NCBI GenBank assembly: GCA_950022655.1
Contig: OX465579.1
Coordinates: 137,525,118-137,589,117, forward strand
Length of the DNA stretch: 64,000 nt
Origin: Alentia gelatinosa
Lineage: Eukaryota > Annelida > Polychaeta > Phyllodocida > Polynoidae
Reading direction: 5' to 3'
Part shown: positions 12,418 to 22,900 of the stretch, piece after piece
Position numbering within the stretch: the stretch's first letter is position 1
How the letters are laid out: every line of letters begins with the position of its first letter
Notes under the pieces: generated by a model
What the model was told of the DNA's origin: nothing
The model's input: only the letters and a program-made list of their open reading frames with translations
Database searches by the model: none
Position numbers and translations under genes: made by a program

Positions 12418-12645
12418 ACCCCTTATCCCCATCCTCCTGATTTTGTATGCAATAGAAAGTAGTCCTGAGTATACGCGAAATTTCCGAAATTTATACCTGC
12501 CCCTCCCCACCCTCCCTCAGTGTGTAGCCTACGTACTTTATGGATGGCTCCAGAGAGTGAACGCCTGGGTGACCATTTGGAGTTCAAATCCCTAAGACAA
12601 CTATGTCCATCGGGGACCTCTAAGATATCTTTAATATTTATCAGG

Positions 12646-12908
12646 GAGGTGTTTTATAGTAGTGACGATCGTTGATAGTGACCGTTTCCGTTGCCTAGTC
12701 GAATTTTCTTACCTGCGCATGTATGGAACAGCTATATCCAAATAGGTCTTAGACCATCCTTGATAGTTTCAACCCAACAGGTCTATGCAACACCTTGTCT
12801 ATGAAACACCTTCCAGAATCATCTTACCTTCTAAGCTATTTCGACTATATAATCAGATGGTCTGAAAACGGTCACTATTAACGATTATCGCGACTATAAA
12901 ACACTTCC
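12646..12908. mobile_element. miniature inverted-repeat element, intact copy
   Basis: The left end 'ggaggtgttttatagtagtg' with the following 'acgatcgttgatagtgaccg' is mirrored at the right end by 'aacggtcactattaacgatt' and 'atcgcgactataaaacactt'. This gives roughly 40-base terminal inverted repeats around a 263-base non-coding body. The length and absence of a protein frame fit a non-autonomous DNA transposon. Two partial copies lie at 12973-13130 and 18434-18590, both carrying the left end and the 'ggtctatgcaa-cc-cttg-ctatgaaaca' segment. Confidence 0.7.
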
Positions 12909-12972
12909 ATGACTGTTGGGTCTCCGGACCCGGTAGAGCAGCCGGTGTGGAGGGAGAACCCCAGACCTGGGA

Positions 12973-13130
12973 GATGTTTTAGTGATGATCGTTGATAGTG
13001 ACCGTTTCCGTTGCATAGTAGTATTCTCATACCTGCGTATGCATGGCACAGCTATATAAAAACAGGTCTTAGACCATCAGTGTTTGTTTCAAAACAACAA
13101 GTCTATGCAAAACCTTGTCTATGAAACAGT
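12973..13130 (+). mobile_element. truncated second copy of the 12646 element
   Basis: Begins 'gatgttttagtgatgatcgt', then 'tgatagtgaccgtttccgtt', and continues collinearly to 'aaaaccttgtctatgaaaca'. It lacks the right terminal inverted repeat. It lies only 65 bases from the intact copy in the same orientation, so local duplication or adjacent insertion are both possible. Confidence 0.65.
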
Positions 13131-13429
13131 ATGTGAAGTGAGACACATTTTGGACTGTTCGCCTTTTTGCTAAGTTAATTATGATGTACAAACTTACATA
13201 ATAACAACGAATGAAATTTGGATCAATTTTTTTTGTAGACAGTGCATATTGACTTGTAGAACTCTGGCTAGAAACAAATACCTGTTTTATTCCAAAAGAC
13301 GGATGGTTGTTGATCGGGATTGGAGAGTACGTTGAGCCGTCAGGAAAGGCACATGGGTACTGCCCAAAAGATTCCACCATCCGAATTGTCACTTTTATCT
13401 AGATCTTATCTATTTTAATTCTGAGGGGG

Positions 13430-13535
13430 GTCCGGAGGGTCCGAGGGCTCCGGAGATTGGCCTCAGTGACACCCCTCGAGCCCGCCAGGCGGCACCCTGA
13501 TCCCGGAAGTGACATCAGAGGGTGTCCTGATCAAC
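13430..13535 (+). repeat. dispersed GC-rich repeat, copy 2
   Basis: Matches 11630-11742 in the same orientation, sharing 'gctccggagattggcctca' and 'gagcccgccaggcggcaccc'. It continues into GC-rich sequence to about 13740 that contains the small palindrome 'gcgatgaatccatcgc' (13701-13716). Confidence 0.6.
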
Positions 13536-14059
13536 AACCTTCGAGACCGGTAGCTGCCGCCTTGTGTCACAGTCCGAGTGCGGTTACAATTATTACGGCT
13601 GTTGATCCTTTAAGGCCCGGCTCTATCAGAGAGACGGGATCGTCGCACACGTTTTATGGGCCCATCGACGGTGCATCGGCGGGATTTTATTACCCCAACT
13701 GCGATGAATCCATCGCAGGAAAAGCCAGGGTATGCCACACTGGTGCGATGGAGTCGGCGCAATGAACGATCAGAAATACATGTACATTATATATGTATAT
13801 TATTCATATAATGTATAATGTTGATAGCAATAAAGAGAATTACATTTAGGAAAGGAAAAAGAATAAAATGGGCACAGGCTAACACCTACAGCCACAGCCT
13901 TCCGTTTTCATACCAGTATGTGCTAATCATTAACAGCAGGACACATCATGTACTAGTGGTATGCACTCCCTTGCTCGAATACAACAGGCTTTTAAACATA
14001 CTTACTATAGGAAGCACGCCATGCCTGTGCGTCGGATCCGTTGCATATCATGAATATCT

Positions 14060-14230
14060 CATGATGTGCGATGCGACGGATTCGTCGCATCACACACGGG
14101 CGCAACCCCAGACACACTGGGGAGATTGTGTGCGATGCCATGGGCGGCGCCGTTTTTATGACGGCCGGCGTTTATGACTTTTTATTGACTTGCGACGAAT
14201 CCATCTCTCTGATGGAGCCGGCCTTTAGTC
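14060..14230. repeat. cluster of CG-rich palindromes
   Basis: A perfect arm pair around 14068-14093 ('tgcgatgcgacg'/'cgtcgcatca') is followed by 'caaccccagacacactgggg' and a 'gtgtgcgatgccatgggc' string. The latter resembles the right terminus of the 16707-17793 element, so this may be remains of related elements. No coding sequence is convincing. Confidence 0.4.
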
Positions 14231-15993
14231 GTCGTTACGTGGTATCTGTCTTACATAGAGCTGAAATAACCACTTTGTATTTTCCTTTTGATTTCTGTGT
14301 CATTCTGCACTACAATACATGCAAGAGATTGATGACAACAGTGGAAGGTCTTTTTCGGTATTTGCAACAGAAGGGACTTGTCCCCCGTTGAGCACCTGTA
14401 GACTGGATTTTCATTGATACACCTTTTTCTATGTGAATGGCAGTGACGCTTGGTCCTTGGTTACTCAGGGTGTTCGGCCAAACACCTACATAGCAACATA
14501 TTCTTTAGCTCTAAGATGACTGAGTGTATGAGCGTAATACATTATAGATACCGATTTAGATTAGCTCTAAAAAGATTCGTTGATTGTATTGTATTCTTTA
14601 GTATTCCAGCTCTAGTTAGGTGGGTTAAACATGCAATTGCTTTCTATATCGTTTAGATGACACAGGAACATCGCACATGGCTGCACATTAAAGATTAGAA
14701 GGCCTGGATACCCTCAACTGAACAATGCACCACTAGGCGTGCTCAACAGGAAGCCGGATGTATTGGCCAAAGATTGGAAATGAGCAAAGGTCTCGACCAG
14801 AAATAGCAACTCAAAGCAATATATGCATGTTTTGGGTTGGTTTTTTTTCAATTAACGACCACTGAACGTGACTAAATGCTAGAGTGGCGTGTGCTTATTC
14901 CGTCCGTTTGGTAATCTTTCTTTGCTGAATATATTTTCTAGTGGGCACCCAACTTTGCGACGTATTGGGCTTTGACCACCATAAATATAGGTTGCTTGAC
15001 GTACCAGTTGGTGGTCTCTGATTCTTTTCTTTGAATCAGTCATATTAAACTTGATTTCACTATTGAAGGCCGATGAGAAGGATTTCAGAGTTTACGAAGG
15101 TGAGTCATCCCTCCCCTGGCACAGGGATATCACACTTTATAATCAATAAACCAACTATATTTGCCATTCGAGTATGCTTGAAAGGATATCAAAAATCAAA
15201 ACCTGGTTAATTCTATATATGTTTTATGGTGGATACAGGGCATATACAAATACAAAATAAAATCCTTGAAATAAATAAGGTATGGAAATGACAATTCGGA
15301 CAGTGAATTCATTTGGGCAGTACCGGTGCCTCACTGGAATTCCCATAATACAATGCTTTATGACTTCTATTGCATTGTTATCATAATCCACTGTATCATA
15401 GCTTATATAACTTTAAGCACATAATCTCTTCTGACTGTAACTAATATCTACAGAGGGTTGTTATGCATTTGCAGTACATGAGGTATCGTATGATTGATAA
15501 CTTGGAAGCATCTTTAAGGGTCATGCCACCTTGGTAGGTGTGACAATCAATTGTTCAGAAATATCTGAATATTCGGTATGATAAGCAAAGTCTTCGCTAC
15601 AAAAACTTCGCAGAGATAGTTGGTTCACTTAAATATCAGATATGGCAAGTGAATATCAATGTTTTTATCAAAATATTGGACTGATATACAAGTCCAAGAT
15701 ATCGTATAGATAATACTGCAACACTGGAAATGGCTGCACATTCAAGCTTAAATATTATACATTGACATGCCCGGCCCGTCTATATATAGGTATTTATTAT
15801 ATACGTGTTCAGTCTGAGCAGTGCCATACAGGCCATTCAATAAAGATTTTTGTATGGCACTCCCTAGCAACAGAAGTGAAGCCTTTTTAGCAGTACACTC
15901 TGCTTAGTTTAAAAACATGATTCCTATATCTTAAATGACAAAACTCTATTATAAAATGACAAAACTATATTTATTGTGCATATAATAAACGCG

Positions 15994-16188
15994 TTATGAC
16001 CCTCAGAACCAATACAGATGTAGAGACGATATGGGACAAGATCGTGGCGGGAGGGTCGTATAGATACAAACGGGCCTAGGTCAGCGATTCGGCGCAGCCG
16101 AATTGCTGACCGCCATGCTCCCGCCACGCTCCCGCCACGAACTTGTCCCATATCGTCTCTACATCTGTATTGGCCCTTCGGGCCATAA
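15994..16188. mobile_element. fold-back miniature element (about 60-base arms)
   Basis: The left arm starts 'ttatgaccctcagaaccaat' and includes 'acagatgtagagacgatatg'. The right arm is its reverse complement, ending 'ggcccttcgggccataa', with only a few mismatches over about 60 bases. The loop carries a second hairpin ('ggtcagcgattcggc'/'gccgaattgctgacc'). The near-perfect arms imply recent insertion or ongoing homogenisation. Confidence 0.8.
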
Positions 16189-16192
16189 CTGC

Positions 16193-16194
<2 letters not shown>

Positions 16195-16235
<41 letters not shown>

Positions 16236-16239
16236 TTTT
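16195..16239. repeat. (TA)n followed by a poly-T run
   Basis: About 16 TA units run directly into 13 T. The poly-T side abuts sequence starting 'agaatttctttattgac', which on the - strand reads as a poly-A signal region followed by a poly-A tail. Confidence 0.85.
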
Positions 16240-16440
16240 AGAATTTCTTTATTGACCTTGATCAGTTTACAAAATTTTCAGTATAATTTGAGTACAGTTA
16301 TAGTCAAATAAAGGGGCGTGGGTGTCAGCCATAGACAGTTGGCTGGTTTTCATCACCCTGCCCTAGGGTTGTAATACGTCCTTTTCTCTAGTCAATTTTG
16401 TGTTGGACCAATACAGAGTTGGTAGATAAAGCCTACCTCA
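16227..16440 (-). mobile_element. possible poly-A-tailed retroelement 3' end
   Basis: On the - strand the block ends with AATAAAGAAATTC and then a poly-A run, as expected for a LINE, SINE or processed copy. Similar poly-T-headed blocks on this strand occur at 31653 and 62766. The body has no recognisable frame, so the class is unknown. Confidence 0.35.
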
Positions 16441-16520
16441 CAATATGACAAAAACAGAATGAGTACTCGAGTTGAACACCATTATCGACAAATTTTTCTT
16501 TTGTTTCCATCAGTATATAT

Positions 16521-16523
16521 GTG

Positions 16524-16619
<96 letters not shown>

Positions 16620-16627
16620 TGTGTGTG
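16521..16627. repeat. (GTGC)n microsatellite
   Basis: About 25 tandem GTGC/GCGT tetranucleotides. The long frames it opens on both strands (Ala-Cys-Val-Arg or Thr-His-Ala-Arg repeats) are artefacts. Confidence 0.97.
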
Positions 16628-16706
16628 AAACCGAGAACATTAACGACTAGACAGTAAATGCACGATATCGCAACACTCTTCTTTGTCCCAGCAGTTATAT
16701 ATATAA

Positions 16707-17793
16707 GGGTATCGCACACTTTGCGACTTTCTCCGTTTTTAGGGGAAAAGTCAGCACAAAACTCCGCTTGCGACATTTATCTGGTACGATATCGCAAGGT
16801 GTGCATGGGTTTCCTTGAGATATTGTACCATCCCTCTTTCAACCCCTTCCCCCTGCTGTTTTGGAGTTTGTCGCCAACTTTTCCTTGAGACTTTCCTTGA
16901 GATTTTCAAATGAAGCATGTTTCTTTTTTTTTCCTTGCGATATGTCCCTTTTGGTTTCAACCTCCTGCTGGGAGGGTCACTGGGAGGGTCACTGGTCCAC
17001 CTCGTAGCCCCTCCCAGCCCTTTAACTATAGGAAGAATGCCAGAATACTGGCTTGGGTCCTTGGCTGCTGCCCTTGGCTGCTCTTGGTTTACCCAAGGAT
17101 GTCAGTTGGAGTCAGGAAAAAAAGGAAATATTTTTATGTGGAATTTACTGCCTTAAAGAGACCCGAGAAAACATGGAAAAAACAATGAATGTTGGCCCTT
17201 AAATATAGCTGAGGAGGTGTGGGAGGTTCAGACCACTGTTATATGCGTGTATGAGGCTCAATTTATAAAAGGATTTTCTTATAAACTGTAAATGAGGATT
17301 TCCTTGAGTAAAAGGAAAACTGTCATCCCTGTTTACCTAGGACTACCCCTAACTAGTGGCAATAAAGAAAAAAACCTTAGTCATATTCTATTGTAATCAT
17401 TCCCTAAATATTTCTCACACATTATGATACTTTCTACTTAATGCTTAACTATACCTAATATTAACATACTATCACATACATGTATTGTACTTCAACCTTC
17501 ATATTTTGAATACTAACGTATAGTTCTTAAATCTAGAATTCAGTATACACCAGGTTATCCATGTTGAGATTTCATTCTAAGTACAAAGGGGGAAAATCTC
17601 AAGGAAAGGTCTCAAGGTGTGTACAGATTTTCCTAGAAGTATTCCACCAACCTCCTGCTGGAGTAACTCCTGAGCAGATTTTGTCGCTGATTTTTACCAC
17701 CCCCTGCTGGGTTGGCAGCACTCCCTTGCGATATTTTTGGGAAAAAATCTCAAGCTATCTCAAGGGGCAAAAGGGGCAAAGTGTGCGATGCCC
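16707..17793. mobile_element. 1.1 kb non-autonomous DNA transposon-like element
   Basis: The left end 'gggtatcgcacactttgcga' matches the inverted right end 'gggcatcgcacactttgccc'. Subterminal blocks are also mirrored: 'ccttgagattttc' and 'ccttgagactttcc' on the left answer 'gaaaatctcaaggaaag' and 'aaatctcaagctatctcaag' on the right. The 'ccccctgctg' and 'cctcctgctggg' motifs recur in both halves. No transposase-like frame is present. A target-site duplication could not be fixed because the ends are ambiguous by a few bases. Confidence 0.7.
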
Positions 17794-17799
17794 TTTAGC

Positions 17800-19160
17800 A
17801 AGAAAACACCGTTAACACTCTGTATGTGATAGCATTGTATCACATAGGGATGGGGCCATCTAAGAGATGCCCCAACAATGCACCGCTAGGTGCGTTAAAT
17901 GGTAACATGTGTATAGGAAGGGCAATGGGCTACATCCGTCAAAGGGTTGATCTACCTGCAAAAGGCTAGTCCATGGTGAGTCCATGCTACACCTACAGAG
18001 ACGGTAACCTCCCTGCCTCAGCATATTGCTAGTGATACTCCTCAGGGCTTATCATACACCATTGACCATCAAAGATGGGCACATACTAACGGTAGGGTAA
18101 TAATTAAGCCATAAACATCGGTTACGGTTGCTAGAATTGTGAATACGTTTAGATATGAGGCGAGCCATGTCTTCCAAAGACATGCACAGAAGTGATGTAT
18201 AAAAAATATTTTCAAAAGAAATATTATAAACATGGTTAGTGTAGCTGAATGAAATCCTTTGGAATCTAAACGAAAAATATCGAGGAACAGATGGAATTCA
18301 GGTACATTAACTATATATCATTATTATATACCTGGAAATAATTAAAAACGCTATTTTACAGAGGTAATGTGTTACAGAGAGACGTATGAACATTGTATTG
18401 GCAATCAGTGATAACCGAAATCCGCATTCCTGGGAGGTGTTACAGTTGTGACGATCGTTGAACGGTTGATAGTGATCGTTTCCGTTGCATATTCGACACA
18501 GCTATATCCAAATAGGTCTTAAGCTATCAGGGATTGTCTCAACCCAACAGGTCTATGCAACCTCTTGCCTATGAAACACCCCCCCCCCCCTAAGTATTTT
18601 CAGGTCAATAAAAGTAGGCATTCGTATTTTCGAAGGCAAAAGTAAAAACCTTTTAGAAAAGGTTAAGGCGATGTGAAAACACCAGTACTACGTTTTGTTT
18701 TGAACATGGGTAAGAGAAAGGTACATCTTAATAAAGATATACAAAAGAGATTACCAGGTTCAATTTTTCTCTACATGAGAATCTCACCCCATGGCAAATC
18801 AGTCTTCAAGCCTATGTCTGCTTAACTATGTCTCTATAGGAAGGTGAAACTACCACACCTGGTGTTCTGCTTGCCTTCTGGGGCAATATGGCCGCCCCCT
18901 CTCATAATACAATAGCTTGAGCCTGGATGTGCACAGTTGAGTCGAATGCCTACTGAATCTGCAATAGTGTACAAATCACTTATATCGACAATCAACATCG
19001 TAATTTCGAACTTGTCCGAGATTCTGCACTGCGATAGACCTAATTATTAAACGAGCCAAACCTAGACTTTCGTCTCATGCTCATGAGTAGCCAGTGTAAC
19101 CAGCCCTGTCCTCCATGGAGATGAGTAGGCGAATGTCTTACCTAGTCCATGGTATGTGTT
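17800..19160. other. stretch with no recognised gene
   Basis: Includes the partial copy of the 12646 element at 18434-18590, ending in a poly-C tract. A short segment near 17873 ('aacaatgcaccgctaggtgcg') resembles 14724 ('aacaatgcaccactaggcgtg'). Otherwise nothing is recognised. Confidence 0.4.
18434..18590 (+). mobile_element. truncated third copy of the 12646 element
   Basis: Starts 'gaggtgttacagttgtgacg' and runs to 'cttgcctatgaaacacccc'. The right inverted repeat is missing and is replaced by a run of C from 18579. Confidence 0.65.
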
Positions 19161-19164
19161 ATAG

Positions 19165-19762
19165 AGCGTGCTCCCACACACTATATACGGTGCATAGCTG
19201 TACTTTTAATAGATAATCCTGTGTTCAGCTTCACTAAGATTCATAATGGGTGGCGCAGAATGCCAGCGTCACTGTCTTAAATGAAACTACCGCCGAAGTC
19301 ATCACTTGTAAATATAGAACAGTTCAGGGGTTGGCCAGCCTAAATGCCGTGAGTGTGGGGACCCAGTCCCTGCCAGACAGACACGGGTCTCACCCATACT
19401 CACTTTCCATTGAAAAGGGACATAGCACTTGCTCTTAGTTAGGGTCTGCTTATTACGCCCTATATACGATGCAGAGCCGTGCTTCCAAAAGTTAACCTTG
19501 TGCTTAACTTTACAATGGTTCATAATGAGTGGTGCAGAAGGCCAGCGTCACTGTTTTAGACAAATCTACCGCAGATGTCATCAAATCACGGACTTGGATG
19601 ACCTGTATACAAGTAGGTGCTTAAATATATGATAGAGTCCAAGGATTTGCCAGTGAGCCTAAAGGCCATGAGTGGAGGGACCCTGGTCCCTGTGTCACCC
19701 ACACGGTCATTCCATTGAAAATGGAAATTGCACTTGCTCCTAGTAAATATATCTGCTCCAGT
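19165..19762 (+). repeat. tandem duplication of a roughly 290-base unit next to the TM2 gene
   Basis: Unit 1 (about 19165-19452) and unit 2 (about 19453-19762) share the same order of blocks: 'ctatatacg-tgca-agc-gt', 'ggccagcgtcactgt', 'ccattgaaaa-gga' and 'gcacttgctc-tagt'. Identity looks moderate and there are small indels, so it is not recent. The array ends about 15 bases from the TGA of the TM2 gene (19778), so it lies in that gene's presumed 3' untranslated region. Confidence 0.7.
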
Positions 19763-19777
19763 AGACTCAGACTGCCC

Positions 19778-19947
19778 TCATGAGTTGTGGCGACCCGCAA
19801 GACCATAGCCCAGGTTGTCCATCCCGGCTGGACGTGGAGGGACTGAAGGAGCCTGTTTAATCCCCTCCTCCTCCTCTTCCTCCGAGATGGTCGCCATGGA
19901 GGTGCCCGCTACTGTTTGCTGGTAGGTGGGAGGTGTATCGGCAGAAC
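19778..19947 (-). CDS. four-TM2 gene exon 5 (tail end and stop)
   Basis: 170 bases from acceptor CTATCTGCAG to TGA. Encodes the second PPTY (ADTPPTYQQ), the acidic run and a final GLAGRHNS. The phase 1 joint with exon 4 gives a Gly codon (G|GT). No strong AATAAA follows closely; an ATTAAA lies on this strand near 19205. Confidence 0.85.
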
Positions 19948-22900
19948 CTGCAGATAGGAGAGAATGGAAGATATAGATATAACTTTGATGTTTTATGATT
20001 ACTGAACCAAGTATGTGTCTGTATTGCAAAATAGAGGAACGCTGGTGAAATTTGTGTTGATGTATGTAAATGTTATAACCAAATTTTATTCACTTTTTTT
20101 TAAACCCAGTCAACAGAAAACATATGATATGTTCATCTTATGACTATCATGAAGCGCGAAGTAGTACAGGAAGCAGGCATGATTCTCATTTCCTCTCTTG
20201 CTGTAGGTGGCCAAAGTGTATACTGGATTTGGAGAGCCTCTTCGGCGACCTCTAACCAATATAACTGATTGCCTATTAAGTACTTACATAGAACGTCCTG
20301 ACCACAAACGGTAAATTATCATCGAGTTCTGTGACTTGTACAAGCATGGTTGGACGTTATATATTTACTATATACCCGAAATTTAAAGACAAATGCTGGT
20401 AGTTGGGTGATTTCTAAATTCTATTGAGATTTGCAAATAACTCAGGATAATATAAGTTCTATATATCAGCAAATAGAAAATGCAAAAAAAAAATGGCATG
20501 TCACCATGCTAATTTCTATGGGAGGGCCATCTGAAAATGTAAGTGTTAACTATTGGTGTCTATGGGAAAATGCAATATTTCTACTTTGTTGCTAAATGAC
20601 ACTGATGTTCTATTGCTATCTTCAAATAATTCTGGATTATGATAGTTGGGAACATGTACAAATGAGAAATGCTAAAAAAAAAATACTATGTCACCATGCT
20701 AATTTCTATGGGAAGGCCATCTGAAGAAGGTAAGTGCCTATCTATTGGTGTCTATGGGAATATTTTCATGGCCCCAGATGGCAGCATCAGTGTTAAACCA
20801 GGGGGCGTTTCGATACCTACCCGCATTTGTCTTTAAAAAGAAATTCCAGCGGTCCGTACAGTATTTTTACGTCAAAGGCCGAAACGGTACATATTTACAG
20901 TATATACGGCATGGGTATATAGTAAAGTAGTTTATCGGGTCGCGTTCATAAAGGGACGGGCTCTTATAACCGGTTGAGTTGCTTTGGGCCGAAAAGATTC
21001 CAGGTCGGGTTCGTTTCTGGGTTAGTTCTCCAGTATTCGTAGATATCCTGACACTGACTTACAAGATATCTAGATGTTACATGCCCCACTGTCGGATATG
21101 TTACTACACAGCGTGATAGCTATTTGGTAATGTGATTTTAGAAAAATGTGGCTGCAAATTGGTAGGTTAAATCTGGGATATGAGAGGTCAGATGTGGATC
21201 ATAGAAAAACAGGTTCCCAAGGAATATCAGCTATAAATATAGACTCCCTTATCATAGTTTGATCGCTTATCTCATAAAGATTATCCATCGTAATACGTGT
21301 GCGACTACTCATCTAGCAAAATATTGATAAGAGTGTGTACTGTAAGGCACAAAAGATAAAACATTGACCATTTATAATATACCCACATTTCTGAGTAAGT
21401 CAACAAAAAAATTCGATATGTAAGCTTCAAAATGCTAACGTTTTATACATGGTAGGTAATTATCATATAAACGTACAGATGGATGCCTTATCAAAGAGTG
21501 TTACGACAGGCGACGGTTTGTAGGGACTAACGCCCCAAGTATAGGGCATTATGTCTACATTGAAATTCGAAGTACCTCATCACATTGTCTATTAGATGTA
21601 TTAAGAAGCGGAATAATCTCCTTAGCGAATTAGCGGGAATACTAGATGACAAAAGGAACATGCAAGATATCATCAAAGAAGCATTTTGAATATATCCTTT
21701 TTTTTTCTTATATAACAACCCATTCATTCATTGCGGTTAGTAGCAGTAGATGAACAACTCCTAACCAATACTACTTTGGTTATGTTCTGCACACGCCCTC
21801 AAAGTGAAAAAGGCACACGGTTAAAATATTTCAAACCTGAACATGTACGCTATATACATTTTTGTATATCATTCTAATATCTTTACATGATTTATTTACA
21901 TAATTTCTTATTCTTTAAAGAAATTGGTTCAGGAAATGTCTGTGAACACATACCTGGTGGTGTGTGTCTGATGGTTTAGATAAAACAAAGTGGGATTCAA
22001 AATATGTCAGAGACTCAGACCTGATACAAAACGATACCATGCCTGATATGGATCCAAATGCCTATAAACGAACCTGCTGTTTGGGCATGACATATGAATA
22101 ATGTTCGGCCCACTGCCAGGCTGTAAATATATGTCTTCTTAAGTAGATTAAATCACCATTTTCCATGATATTCAGGTATGTAATAATAAGAAAACCCGGT
22201 CAATGACTCTGTGGTGATGCCGTTCTATGGTCCTTCGCCTAAGGCGTCGGGCTGTAGATCTATGGGGATCTACGACTCAGTAACTATGTTTCCTTACAAT
22301 ATCATGTGACCAGGGTTACGCAATGGCTATCTGCACATTTGACGGGTTCGTGTGCAATCCACAGGGTAGTCTGCACAAAAATAAAGTTGAGTTGCGGTCA
22401 TATATATATCACATCTGTTTCTTGACTAAATCAGAATATGTTTGCACTTCTCAATATCTCGTTGACCAATTGAAAGAAAAGAAATATGATAAGTGATGCC
22501 AGGACTGTTTAAAGAAATACGAATCAATCATCCGACGTGGTAAATACGGTGAGAATTTCTTTCCGGCAAGTTATATGACTACAATTCAATGTAGACCGCT
22601 TTTTGATTCATCTCATGCGGAAACCAGCACCTACGAGCCATACTCTCCAAGCATAGTTCCAGCGCCATTCTTGAGTTAAGCAGCACTAAAGATCTACAGG
22701 GAGAGTGCCTGACCCTATAACCCCCCCCCCCCCCCCCCCCACCTTTATTTCCCCTATCACTTATCTGTACATATCAAACTGAGTTCAGTGATTTGTAACT
22801 CTAATCTGACTGCAACTGTCCAGTAGTAACTGTACTTGGTATAACAATCAAATATTTGGTGTACATGTACATGTATTATGATAAAGGAAATAAAGCTTGA

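Noticed and set aside
16459..16776. Overlapping frames with Ala-Cys-Val-Arg or Thr-His-Ala-Arg repeats on both strands
   Set aside because: Produced by the (GTGC)n microsatellite; no flanking coding signal.
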